Shown here in pieces: positions 37,729 through 49,280 of a DNA stretch of 64,000 nucleotides; the stretch's first letter is position 1; the number at the start of each line of letters is the position of its first letter. The notes beneath the pieces are model-generated. The model searched no databases. It was not told where the DNA came from and was given only the letters and a program-made list of their open reading frames with translations. Both the position numbers and the translations under genes were made by a program. Origin of the DNA: Taiwanofungus camphoratus (taxonomy: Eukaryota > Basidiomycota > Agaricomycetes > Polyporales > Taiwanofungaceae); the NCBI GenBank assembly GCA_003999685.1, contig CP021232.1, positions 620,001 through 684,000 on the forward strand, written 5' to 3'.

Positions 37729-39384
37729 TTCTACAGCTGATTAAGTTTTGAACGTTGGACCGGGTTGGAAGGCAATTAGCAACGCGAATGGCGGAGACAA
37801 TAACTAGATTTTGGGTGCAGTCGAAAGTGGTGCCGACGGGGTATGCAAGCCGGATTGAAGGTCGAATAGATCTGCGGTTTTTTGCTGCAGCTGCAGGAGA
37901 TGACTGTTGTAGACGACGGAGAGATATGCACAGCCATTCTTATACTTTCGTGCGGTGCTAGTTCGAGAACAAGGCACATGGCGAGGAGGTATAAGAGGAT
38001 GCACCGTTTTGGCGACTTGTTTGTGTCGTTTCAGGATGTTTCCGGATTTGGTCAAGCAACAGTGGCTAGTGCGACACGTGGAAAATTCCCTAATTAGGGC
38101 CTTGTTATAAACATTGTCGAGGGCTCCCCTTCACTGTGCAAATTCGTTCTGATCTCTCCACAAGCTACTAGAACCAGCGTACCCATCGCGACTGGACCTT
38201 GTACCCGTTCAGTGAGCCGTAACCAAGATCTCTGAATACTTATCGCGTCATGCGCACCGCTACTGCCATTAGCCAGCTTTTATGTCCCAAGTGAACCTCC
38301 TTCATGGACTGGCCAGCTAAGTATCGCCGCGTCGCAAGTTCGTATCTACCAAGCAAATCATACGTGTAGACACCGTTGACCTACTTGTAGTCAAGGTGCA
38401 CATTGAGGCCCTCCGCCTCGAGGGCAATAAGCTCAACAATGCAGAGAATGACGTACGTTTAAAGATAAGAGCATGGTAAGCAACCTTACCAATTTCGATC
38501 ATGGAAACCACGAAGCTTGGAGGGCTCGAGGACGCAGATTGAGATTGAGATGCAAGCCGATGATCGCTGACTGAAGTTGTACCAGGAGCACCATATGAGG
38601 CAACAGCGTCGCGCCAACTGCAGAGAAGACATCATGGTCGTGTTCCATGCCCTTGTCCCTCGTATAGCAGTCCTACAGAAGGCGTATAGGAAGTTTCGAC
38701 TCGAACAGAATGTGGTTCAGGACAGCGCCCTGTCATATCGTCATTCATTCAGCGATGCACCTGCACTGACAGTATTTTGGCGGTCGCATTTGTAATCCGA
38801 TCACTCCAAAATGGAAGGGTGAGCGCTGTTATTGAAAGATTCAAGGCCTCACCAAGTACGAATAACACTCCCACTTGTACAACAGGCAATACTCATTTGT
38901 GGCACTCGTTGGCTTAGCATTATGCAGAGCACGTGCTCGTACCAATATTGCGTGGCAACAGCAGCAAGCAGCCAGGTGCTTTCAAGTAACTTATGACTCT
39001 GATGGCGGTCGGGGATGCAACCCAGAAGGAATTCAAGGTTGATCATCGCAGCATTGTGAAGCATTACAGGGTATATAACAAGTAACATATACTGCAGTGT
39101 TCATGTTAGTAACCTCTGCGTAAGGCAGAGAGTCCGAACTCGATAAAATGCGGCGGTGTTACTATCAAACATACATAGAAACGGAAGCGAGAGGTGGACA
39201 GGATGCCCCGTGACCGTGTTGGACGTAGAAGTTTGTGCTTTGCTGATTTCGAACGACAGATGCATCTCGAGTCATTCCTTGCAGGCGCTTGACCATGTCA
39301 AGCGCTCAGCGGTTCCGGTTGGGCGTCTCAACTTGCGGTCGTTTCTTGATACTTGCGCGTCTGGGAAGGAGCGTGTCGCGTAGG
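37729..39384. other. 1.65-kb intergenic stretch
   Basis: No convincing gene. CACGTG sites occur at 38075-38080 and 38930-38935; the latter is in a longer palindrome GAGCACGTGCTC. The left part is the CLP1 promoter. Confidence 0.5.
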
Positions 39385-40819
39385 ATGCCAACGTACCGCG
39401 GCCTGGAGGTTTCCATCGTGAGCGAAGGAGTCGACCTCGAAGAATACAACGTGAGAGTGCACGGTGGAAAGATTGTGACCGCACACATCGAGAGCGAGGC
39501 GGGGAAAGTACGCATGCTCCTTTAATGTGATAAGCGTGATGGCAGCGACTCAATGGATCAATCTGTGGGAAGGAATTTGTCTACGAATACTGTAATTCAT
39601 TGCAGACTACCATTGCGATAGAGACTACGATAGATGGCTCACGTATTCCCAGTATTATTCATTGTCAACCTGGCATGACTGGATATGACGTGGGCCATTG
39701 CATCACCAGGCATGAAGTCAGGCCATACAAATTTGCTGAAATAGCAGTCACAAGTGAGCAGTCTTGATGATCCTACTCCATCAGCATTTTGCATGCTCAA
39801 TGGCGACATGAAAGCTGACTATTCTTTGCAGGCGACCAGCCCAACGAAGACGGTGCAAGTAGCATCGGGGTGATTGAGCTCCGCATGTTCCGTGTCAAGA
39901 ATGTCACATTCGCCTCTGATTTGGAAGAAAGTGAAAGCGAAACTGAGTTTGAGCCCATTGATGGGCATACACCTGGAGACAGCAGGAGACGCCATCATAT
40001 AGCGTAAGCATGCTTGCCACAACACAATAACCATCTGTTCTGACAGGTCTTTGTTACAGCTTGGGCAAGAGCCGCGATGTGCTAGACGATCATCCTTGGG
40101 AGCGCCCGATCAAAGAATGTGACTATCTTGATAAAAGGGATAACCCATTCGTTATATTCCGCTTTCTCTACAGACCACGCGGTATGCGTAATCCGCTGGT
40201 ATTTCACTTGACAAATTTACAAATCACCGTTATGGAACAGAGATGCTGGAAAGGCTCATCGGCAAGACATCAGGTCCAACACCATCACGCGCAGCTCCTT
40301 CGAGGAAGCAAAAACCGAGGAAAGGCGATAGGGATCGTCAGCGCGAGCCAACGTCGAAGAACCTGCCTCCCAGAAAGGCCAAATCCCATCCTCGACGTTC
40401 AGCCAGGCTTAGGCAGTCGCGAGCAAGCCCCATACAGCCGCAGGACGCGCCGCAGCCGAAGCCCAACCTTGAGCCCGAACAAGGGCGCATCTCGGCTTCA
40501 GGAAAGTGCCCCAATCGGGAAGCCAGGGTCAAGGAAGAACGTGGTTCACATCCCAAGGACCCTGCACCCCTTGAAGACGTTCTTTGTACGAGCTCTGACA
40601 GCTCAGATGATCTCCGAGTGCGTCGCTTGCAGTCTGTCTCTCGGCACAAATCGATGTCCTTTGTGATGACAGGAGAAACTAAGTGTCGCAGAGGCCCAGG
40701 TTACAATTTTGAAATACCAGCTGAAAAAGCAGAAACGCCGTGCGGAGGTTGACAAGTCTACCAGAGTGAAGCGGCGCAAGCATGGACAGACCAGCATCAT
40801 TGATTTGACTAGCGATTGA
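39385..40819 (+). CDS. DUF7918-domain protein with C-terminal SUMO-interaction-like motif
   Basis: ATG 39385 begins MPTYRGLEVSIVSEGVDLEE, the usual start of the DUF7918 family. Exon 2 continues TTIAIETTIDGSRIPSIIHC and HEVRPYKFAEIAVT. Exon 3 has GVIELRMFRVKNVTFASDLE and an acidic stretch. Exon 4 is SRDVLDDHPWERPIKECDYL. The fifth exon is very basic (RKQKPRKGDRDRQREPTSKN), followed by DSSDD. The last exon reads LKKQKRRAEVDKSTRVKRRK and ends SIIDLTSD at 40819, a hydrophobic-acidic motif like those that bind SUMO. The family is widespread in Basidiomycota without known function. A nuclear location is inferred from the basic tail. The exact acceptor of the last exon is uncertain. Confidence 0.78.
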
Positions 40820-41305
40820 ACGGGTCACTGAGAAGTCCATAAAAAACTTTCGTGATCTTTTGGATTGCATGCGGCAGTGTATCGTCTCATAACGGCCCAG
40901 TAGTGTCTGCGCGACGTAAATTTGTTTGTTTGTTTGTGATTCTGTATGGGAAATCCCATAGCGTATGCACTCATTGACGTGCAGGCGAGGGCGTACTGAA
41001 GCGCCAGCCGCAAGTGGAACACATGCATGTTCTCTCAGTCGTTCTTCGCGATCTAATACATCCTTATCTCGCCTCTTAGACGGCTGCATCAAGCGAGCTT
41101 TATAGGCGTTGAGATACTCTGACACACCTCTGCCCCAGCGAGGATTGGCGTCTGAGTGTGCTATCCATGATTGATCGTGGCCCTTCACACTCGGGCTAGC
41201 AAACTTCATGGACATATAACATTCCTTCATATGCCGATATCCAAAGTGCACCGAAATGAGATAGTACACATATATATACAAAACTGAACATCGTTTCGCT
41301 CATCA
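40820..41305. other. Spacer between converging genes
   Basis: The 3' flanks of the DUF7918 and FHA genes, which point at each other. A (TTTG)n-like run TTTGTTTGTTTGTTTG lies at about 40920-40937. Confidence 0.5.
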
Positions 41306-44300
41306 TTACTTCCTTCCTGCACCGACTCTCGTCCTTCCCGCCCTCGCCCCGCTCCTGCCCACCTCCGTTTCCGCCGTCGGCTCCTCCATGTCATCGCGAG
41401 CCTTTGTTGCGCTCCTCGTTACCTTGGAGGCCGTACGAGGGGCCGTCTTTGCTGCGGAAGCTTTCGCTTTGGTGGCCGCCACAGGTTGTTCCTCTTCCTG
41501 AGGTTCCGGCGTGTTTTCCTTGTCGCCTACTTCTTCAGAAGTTGACCCGGAAGGAGGCTCAGGCGCAGCGGTCTTCTTGGCCGATGCTGCCTCCGCGCGA
41601 GTTCGTGCAACCGTCTTCGTCGCCCCGGCCTTTGTGGTAGTGGTAGGGGGTTTCCGCCCTCTGGCTGTGCGTGCAACCTCCCCCTCTTCGGGCTGAGGGA
41701 GTGTAGGCATATCCTCCTCTTCTTTAATTGTCCCCGAGGGCATCCTGCTCCGCGCAGTGCGCCGTACTCTACTCGCTGCAGGCGCGGCCTCCTCCGTGTT
41801 TATCGAGTCGAGCGGGTCGTCCTGTTCATCTACAGCAATGGGTTGGGTCTTTGTACCCCTTCGACCTGTACTCGACTTTGCCGTAGATAACGCCGAACTT
41901 GGCTCCTCTGGTGCAGGGGTTCTTGTTACGCGCGTCCGCCGCAGCGTTTTCGTTGCTGGGGCAGGCACGTCCTCAATGGGCGAGGAGGTCGAAGGCTCCG
42001 CCGCTTTGCGTGTGCGTCGGACAGTCTTTGCCACTGCTTGCCCTGCTTCATCTTCGCTGTCGTCTGTCCCTGCACCTGCCCGTTTCTTGGTCGACCTTGT
42101 CCGTGCTGCCTTATTTGGCTATACGCCTTCCTAACTGAGTACATTTACGTCTAAAAGAGGAAAACAACGCGCACCGGTTCTGCGACGCCATGCTCGTCCC
42201 CGACGCGTCCCTTACGCGTTGCTGTCCGTGTGGATCGTGGAATTCCAGAGCTGTCCTGTAACGATGTTCAGTGAATTTCTCCTGCTGCAATTGACAGGCG
42301 TGCGGATGCATACCTGATCACTCTCCGCCGTCCGGGTCCGAGTCCGACGCACAACTCGAGCGCCCTTGGTCTCCGGGTGCGTCTCCGGGTGCGTCTCAGA
42401 GTTGGTCACATCGTCCTCGTCTTCGTGAACTGTCGCAAGGTCCTGTGGCCCAGTCTCTTTCGGCGTTTCGGCGGTACGCGGAGTACGGCGGGGAGCCCCT
42501 GCGCTCCTACCCTTCGTAGCGCGCGCCGGAGCGGATGGGGGCGTTGGGGCGTGCTCCTCATGCTCTTCATCCTCCGCATCTGCTTCGGGATGGACCGCCG
42601 CTGGTCTCCCGCGCCAGCCGGCCGGGGTAGCAAGCATCTCCCCGACGCCTTCCAGCGCCTCCTCGTCGCCCTGCTTGTCCGCCTTCTCCTTCTTTTCATG
42701 GGCCTGCTCACGGAGGAACATCTCGCGCACGCCGCGGAAGGAGGGTGTCTGCGCCGTGCGCGGCGCCGCAAACATGTGTCGGAGGCCATCGAGGCGGGGC
42801 GTTTGCGGCGGTTGACGCAGAGGGTCGGCGGAAACTTCTGGATTTGCGATCTCGATGCTTTCCTGCTCGTGTTCCCCTGTTCCGACAGCATTCTCCTTGT
42901 CATCATGCCCTTCGGCCTCTTCTATCAGATCTTCACCTCCATCTCGAGCTAACAGCGAAAACGAAGCCTTCTTCCGCGGGCTCAGCGACATCCTCCTCCC
43001 CATCTCCATTCCCATGCTCTGCCGCCGCTTCACACCCTCAACCATTTGCTGCATGCGCGCAAGGAGGACCTGCGTATCTTCGTTTCCTTCCTCCTCCTTC
43101 GGCTGTCCATCAAATGGAGTGGGGGGCGGCGCACCAGGCGTAGAGGCAAACAGTGCCGGCAGGGGCGCCGCCGAGGGCGTGTGCACGCGTCCGGGGAAGA
43201 ACGTGTCGGGTGTCGCGAGCGCGGAGCGGCGTCGCTCGCGGATGGCCTGGCGCTCCTCCTCGCTCAGCCGCTGCCTCCTCGCGGGCGTGCCCTCGCTACC
43301 TGGTATCACTTCTTTCTCCTTGGCTGCGTCAACCTCGCCAGTCTCTTCTTCCTCCTTCACGCCGCTTCCGTTGAGAGGTACGACCAGGTCTGTGACTTTC
43401 CACGGCGCGACGACGCGCACGCGTCTCGGGCCTGTCCCGACCCCTCCGGGCATGAAGCCGCCGACCGAGTAGCGTATGTGTGCAGATGGCCGGTGGAACG
43501 CAGTAGGAGCTTGAGGCGTCATGAAGCGACCCAGGGGCCGTGCAGGGGGGAGAGGGGGGGTAGTGGGTCTTTCTGGTGCTTGTGCAGGTGTACCGTCCGA
43601 CTTTTCGTGTTGCTCGTGTTGGTACATATGTTTGTTTTCTTCGTCGTATTCGTCGGGTGGATCCTCGTGATCGTCCTTGTTTCGGTCTTCATGCACATGT
43701 TCCTGGGTTGGCTTAGCCTCGGTCTGAATACGCTTGAGTAGACAGTTCCCAATAAAAGAATACTACTGCGCACCTCGACAGACGAGCCCCTGAGCGCCCA
43801 TTCCTTCACTGCCTCCAGACTCTTTCGCCAGCCTGACATGGTTGTTCTTCTTGCCTCCCTCACTTCCGTTTTCTCTTCTCCTTCTCCGCGTTTCACCACG
43901 TCCTCTTCTATGCCGTCTTCCTCTCCGCTCTCTTCGCTGCCAGGGCCAATGATGCTCTCCTCGACCTCCTCGACCTCCATTTCTTCCTCCCACGCCATCT
44001 CTTGCCTCATCGCCGCCCTATGCGCGCTCCGCATGAGCACAGCACGGTGCAACGAAGTGCGGGGTGGTGGCCGTCGCGCGGGCGTTGTCGGTGGGCACCA
44101 GGCCTGCTGCGGTACAGGCATCACTGGAGGCGGCGCTGGCTCCTCGGGGAGCGTGACGGTGTCGAGGATGACAAGATCCTTCTCTTCTTCGACCACGCGC
44201 GGGTGGTTACTCTCGACTAGGACGATCTCCCCGTCCTCGTCGTTCTCGAGCGTCCCGTTGCGCGCACGGAACGGCGTCTTCAGCGGGCTCTGCAGCAGGC

Positions 44301-44838
44301 GTAGGTTCTCGCGCGGGTCCGCGCTTGGGCGCGGAGAGAAGACGTGGGCGCTGCGGATCATGGAAAGGCGGAGGCCACGCCTGCGCTGTGTCTGCGGCGT
44401 GGCAGGTAGAGCGGCTAGTGCAGGGCGAAGGTGCTTGGGCGGCGCGGCGAAGCGGAAGCGCTTCTTGTGGATATCGAGCGTGGACCCGCTTGGGAGCGGT
44501 ACGGTTGTGGGCGAGGATGAGGGCGGGGCGGGAAAGACGGGGATATCGTCAATGAGAACGCCGTTTGTCCCCAAGACGATAAGAAATGCCTGTGAACGGA
44601 TCCAGCAGTCAGTAGGCAGCAAATACACGAGACCCACTTGAAATACCTTGTTCTCGTTGAAGACGATCTTGCAGTGTAATGCGCTGACGGCGGGATAGTA
44701 GAGGCGGATGCTGCAAGAGGGGTCGCGTCCGATGGTCACCTCGGGCTCATCGACGGGGTAAGCAGCGACGACGGTGTCGGGCTCAAGGCGTTTAAGCAGT
44801 GCCAGCGTACCATAGCGTCCAGTGTCAGCTGTGTCCAT
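41306..44838 (-). CDS. Large FHA-domain nuclear protein, KI-67-like layout
   Basis: Start at 44838 (MDTADTGRYGTLALLKRLEP). The N-terminal FHA domain shows EVTIGRDPSCSIRL, ALHCKIVF and, after an intron, GTNGVLIDDIPV: the GR, SxxHC and N-G residues that bind phosphothreonine. Exon 3 (about 43725-42320) holds many TP/SP sites, NLS-like runs, ARRQRLSEEERQAIRERRRS and two related boxes, TPRLDGLRHMF and TPSFRGVREMF. The C-terminal exon is a long Arg/Thr/Ala/Pro-rich tail (KTVRRTRKAAEPS, RTRVTRTPAPEE, GRSGARAGRTRVGAGRK) ending at 41306. The layout (FHA, Cdk-type sites, short TP..G.R.MF repeats, basic C-terminus) recalls metazoan KI-67, a mitotic chromosome-surface protein. Homology to KI-67 is not proven. 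Length is about 1,170 residues. Promoter with TCGCG and CACGTG. Confidence 0.78.
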
Positions 44839-44913
44839 CCCAAGAAGTGCTGAGGACTCGAAGGTAACAACGTGAGTGGCATAGCCGAGGGCCAACTCAA
44901 ACATGCGGCGTAC

Positions 44914-44926
44914 GGCACGTGACCGC
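44914..44926 (-). promoter_or_regulatory. TCGCG-GT-CACGTG element upstream of the FHA gene
   Basis: Read on the minus strand this gives TCGCGGTCACGTG, 77 nt before the FHA start codon. It resembles the composite element at MCM4 and PIF1 with a shorter spacer. Confidence 0.4.
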
Positions 44927-44983
44927 GACAGTCAAAGGGTCATATCAAAGGGTATATATACCTTATACCTACCAGTAGGTTAG

Positions 44984-45077
44984 GCATTAATGGGGTAGTG
45001 GTAACCTGGGTCGTTGCCATGGATGTATTACGAAGTGTAACTTCGACCCGCCGGGGGTTCGATTCCCCCTTAATGCA
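44984..45077 (+). tRNA. tRNA-Gly (GCC) with 23-nt intron
   Basis: Same cloverleaf as the copy at 36194: acceptor GCATTAA/TTAATGC, anticodon loop TTGCCA, T arm GGGGG-TTCGATT-CCCCC. The intron after position 37 is about 23 nt and unlike that of the other copy. One base differs in the variable loop. It lies about 145 bp upstream of, and divergent from, the FHA gene. Confidence 0.9.
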
Positions 45078-45390
45078 CTATCGGCTTCAGTCATCCAAAT
45101 TTTCTTTGCCGGTTGTTACCATTCACACTCGACGCAAGTTCTATGACTATATGTTGAAGGCATCTTACAAGAGTCTTGTTATTTAAGGCCTTTTTTTAGC
45201 GAAGCTGATCAGGACCTTCTCAAGGACTGTGTATGGTACATTTTGAGTGCAGTGAACCTCTGAAACGCTTGTAGACTTGAACAGCCGGAACTCTTGAGAC
45301 AAACTTTACACTCTGTATTTATGATTGCCCCATACATCATACAGACCTGGTGAGCTGTTCCGGTGTTATGTTGCTCGAATGGCCTTCAGC
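45078..45390. other. Spacer, no gene recognised
   Basis: Between the tRNA-Gly and the 3' end of the aldo/keto reductase gene. A T7 run near 45190 is seen, too far from the tRNA to be its primary terminator. Confidence 0.4.
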
Positions 45391-47058
45391 TCATTTCCAT
45401 CCCGGGCGGATTGCCTGCTGGACAGGCCACTTATCGAAATGACCGGCATTCTTATATCCTACGTTGTACTCTGACCCATCCCCCTATGAAATGTTGTCAG
45501 TGCAACTGCACAACAAAGACATGCATCGAAAGGGAGCCGACACCCACCACTATGTTGAAGGGGAAGCCGACATCAAACGGCAGCACGCTCTCCAAGAATG
45601 CAATCTGCTCGGGCGACAGCGCAATATCCAGCGCACGGATGTTCGTCATGAGGTGCTCGACCTTGCGCCCGCCGATGATCGGGAAAACGTAGGGTGTCTT
45701 CTGCATCACGTACGCAATTGCCACTATAAGTTTGTCATGTCAGATCTTTCCTACGTAACAAGCCATAAAATCATCCCACCGGAGGTAATGTCCTTTGCAC
45801 CAACCTCCTTTGCGACCTGATCGAGAGCCTGACAGACTTGGCGCTGCTCTGGCGTACGTTCCCAGTCATCGCTAAGGGCCATTCGCCCTATGACCAGTCA
45901 ACATCGGTGTCAATTCAGATATCGATCAGGGTAGCGGAACGCATACCCTTCTCCCCAGTCTGACGGCGGCGCTCTTCTTCTTCGTCTGTCCGAATCTTGC
46001 CTGCCGCAAGGACATTCCATGGCGCGAGCGCCATTCCTGTTTGGACCTGATAGGTTTACTCTCGCGACTCAAGTGAGGCAGGGAGCAGACCCACCCTCCG
46101 CTCGGGCCATCGGAATGATGTCGCGTTCAAAGTCACGCTGAAGGACACTCCACGCGCCCTGGTAGATCACGAAAGATGTCTTGCCCGTTAGTCGCGCATA
46201 CATGTTTGCCTTCGAGACGATCCATGCAGGCGTGTCCGAAATGCCCAAGTAAAGAACTTTGCCTTGAGTGACGAGATTATGCAAACCGTTCATGACTTCT
46301 TCTACGCCGCTGTGCCAGTCCCACTAGATGAGGACAGAATCAGCCCGGATCTATTCAGAAAAGGAGAAACGCGCACCCAGTGCAAGTAGAGAATATCAAT
46401 GTAATTTGTACGCAGCTTCTTGAGGGACGCCTCGACGGAAACATGGAGCGACTTGATATGGTTACCTATGAAGGAGCTTTTCATCGGGAGAGATTCACCA
46501 CGCTTGAAATTCGATGTGTACTATAAGTACAGATAAGTCAGATTAGGTCCGGACCTGTTTTAATCCTCAAAAGAATCCCTTAAGAACGGGAGGCGTTGAG
46601 AAAGAAGATAAGTGTGCGAACAGAAATCCTTCAGTGCCACAACTATCGGAATCGTAAACGCATTCGCCTGTGCGATATACACGATCACGATAGAAAACGA
46701 TTCCATAGTACGTGACTGCCGAGTAGCCAGAATCCGTTCTACTTACCTTCGTAGCAATAACCATTTGGTCGCGGACTCGGCGCAGTTCCATCCATTCGCC
46801 GATGAATGCCTCTGAACTTTCATCCTGGTAATTATTTGCCGTGTCGATGAAGTTGCCGCCAGCATTGTAGAACGCATCAAGGAGCTTAAAGCTGCTCTCC
46901 TTGTCCATCTGACCCATCCCAAGTGTGGCCCACTTGTCACCAATACTCATCGCGCCCAGGCAGATTGGCGAGACGTGTATGCCCGCGAGCGGTGCGAGCT
47001 GGCGGTGTCGGCCCAGCTTAGTTTCCGGCTGGGGAGGGAGTGCCCAAATGTTGGCCAT
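45391..47058 (-). CDS. Aldo/keto reductase, aryl-alcohol dehydrogenase type
   Basis: A NADPH-dependent oxidoreductase related to fungal aryl-alcohol dehydrogenases and norsolorinic-acid-reductase-like proteins. The start at 47058 reads [20 protein letters not shown], then [15 protein letters not shown]. Catalytic tetrad residues are visible: Asp and Tyr in [10 protein letters not shown], Lys in MVIATK, His in DILYLHW. Later exons give [53 protein letters not shown], then [20 protein letters not shown] and [20 protein letters not shown]. The C-terminal piece is [20 protein letters not shown], ending RPGWK at 45391. About seven exons; the protein is about 380 residues. The substrate is not predictable. 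Such genes are common in wood-decay fungi. Confidence 0.9.
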
Positions 47059-48374
47059 TGTGAAAGGTTGATGCGGGAGAGCGGGAAGTTGTACAGGGAA
47101 TGGGCATCGATGCTACACCTTTATAGATATGCCAAGTCCATTTGTTGGCTCAACATAGTGTACCGTGACGTACACTCGCCGTGCCGATTCGAATCCTGTT
47201 CTGACAGGGTCCGTCTGCAAACAACAGCTTGAGGCGCTCGGTCGAAGCCGAGGATATACGCAATCACCGAGCCATCAGAACCTAGCTCAAAATATATGCA
47301 TGATAAGGTGATCGAGAGGTGAGAACATGCCGGATGACAAATCCAAGACACTCACCGAGATGTATTCAGCATTCCCCGGTCGTACGCACGATACCAGGGT
47401 CAATCCATCCAAACGAGGGCTGTACGAGCTCCGATGAAGGCAATCCAATGCCGTCTAAGGAGGCGGTCGCTGCATGCCGTGCTTCGGACCCATAGCACTA
47501 GACATCAGCGTGTCTAGTTTCAATGGTGGCAGATCCAACTTCAGACCGTGTGGTTTCCAAAGACTCAGCGAAGAGGTATATACGGGGTGTCCGAAGTTGC
47601 GTCGACGTCGTTATAGCGGAATGCACCCACGTTTCGTCACAAAGAAAATATCTTGACGACTATCGGGACTTGTCCACCTCCGCCAGAGAATCAGTGATGC
47701 CGAGACAGAGTTGAACTATGTAGGGCCGGTCAGTGGATATACCTGTACCCACCCATGTCTGGATCTCTTATTGGCTGAATTCCCAAGTACGCGATTGCGG
47801 CATGCGAAAGGACGAAGGCACCCGGGGTTCGTTTGAAACTGGTACAACGATTCGAGTGCAATGTCCGCTAGGATCAAATCAAGTACAAGAGATTCTCATA
47901 CAAGTAACAGTAGTATGAACAGAGAAATCCGGGTGTTGTCGATTGGCAGATCTCGCCGAATTTGGCAATGTCTCAAGATCGCCTGGTCAGTTGAGTCTCC
48001 GACCATAGGCGGATATGGACGACAATCGATTCATATCTAGTGTATGAGCATAACAGTACACTTGCATTTATACGAACGTAAGTCATATCTACGAATGCAA
48101 GACTACTTCAAGATATCAGTAGGCAACAAAAAAAGTGATCGAGGCAGCGAGAGAGACAGTGACTTAAAAGGCATGCGAATCGTAGAACTTGTCTTAGCGG
48201 AATGAGCGAGGCATTGCGCTATACAGTCCCAATGGGAACACCCGGTCCTCCAGGCGCGGTAGACAACAGGACAAAAGATATACAATGACGCCCAGAGCAC
48301 AAGATACCGGGGTGTCCATCATTTTCTTGTGGTCCTCCTGGCGTGTGCTTCCGATAGCAGGTCTCTGAGAAGTT
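47059..48374. other. 1.3-kb stretch without a recognisable gene
   Basis: Short ORFs only. The left 200 bp are the upstream region of the reductase gene. No repeats or RNA genes are visible. Confidence 0.5.
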
Positions 48375-49224
48375 CTAGTTCATCAAGGACATCCCTCGGC
48401 TGTTGCAATTGACAATCTTGACCAAGGTCTCTTTGTCGACAACATAGGCTCTTTGCTGAGACAGATGGGCTGCGTCCAGGTTGCGTTTAACGCTTTCACG
48501 GGTCTTCGTTATGTACTTGTCGCGAGCTCTGGCCAAAAAGACGCGGCGTAAAGCATGGTCTTCGTCATCGCTGTCATATCCCATATCTTTCATGACATTC
48601 AGAATGTGCTGCTTCGACTTTGAGCGCACGATGTACGATGGGATATTGAACAGCGCACAGTTTTTGAGGATCGCGACATCCGTTTCGGTAAAGCGAGTAT
48701 CAAACAGGACGATGATGCAGTCAAAGATGTACAGCCCTTGTGCATTGAAGTACTGCCCGTCGGGAATCTGCAAGGTGCCTGCACCCGGAACGTCGTACCA
48801 GACGAAAGGATTTGCTGAGTTGGGATCAGTGTATCGCGTTATCTCACTCGTGGTCTCTGTGATATCTGTAGGAGCAGCACCCAAAGTCTCGTTCTTGAAA
48901 TTTGAAACCACGAAAGGCATTGATCAGTGACGATTTGCCGCTTCCCGCAATACCAGCGACAGCGAAATGGAAGATGCCCTTCCTATACTGGAGCTTCTTT
49001 TTCATTGCCTCTAATTCTTCTTCAGTGGGCACTGCGACTGGACGGACCCCTTTCTTCCAATTCCGCTCTACTTCAAGCATGGCGGCGTTCGCCTCTGCTA
49101 CAGCCCGTTCTGATGCCGCTGCGGCACCCTCGGCTTTGGCCCGGTCGGCCCTGGCCCTTGCGACCTGCCCTAGGTCTCGGCCAATCAAGTGGTAGAAACA
49201 CAAGAAAATTTCCTTTTTGGCCAT
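48375..49224 (-). CDS. IRG-like (interferon-inducible GTPase type) P-loop protein with a frame break
   Basis: The start at 49224 reads MAKKEIFLCFYHLIGRDLGQ. An Ala/Arg/Glu-rich helical, coiled-coil-like segment follows. G1 is AVAGIAGSGKSSLINAFRG. The next expected family block, NETLGAAPTDITETTSE, lies one frame away: codons run from 49224 in one frame to about 48905 and from there to 48375 in another. No intron of suitable length is visible at the switch. After it come G3 FVWYDVPGAGTLQIPDGQYF, GLYIFDCIIVLFDTRFTETD, IPSYIVRSKSKQHI and YDSDDEDHALRRV, ending CNSRGMSLMN. Metazoan IRG proteins attack pathogen vacuoles; the role of fungal members is unknown. The break may be a sequencing error or a pseudogenising +1 change. 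It is divergent from a tRNA-Asn 57 bp away. Confidence 0.75.
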
Positions 49225-49280
49225 AAGCTAGGTCTCTGCAAATACAAATACATTCATTGCCAATGGAAGGCTATTGGACT

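Noticed and set aside
43838-44641. 267-residue plus-strand ORF
   Set aside because: Antisense shadow of the FHA-gene exon, with low-complexity Ser runs and no motif.
48905-48925. Tiny 15-nt intron to repair the IRG-like gene
   Set aside because: GT and AG are present, but 15 nt is too short to splice and, being a multiple of three, would not fix the frame.
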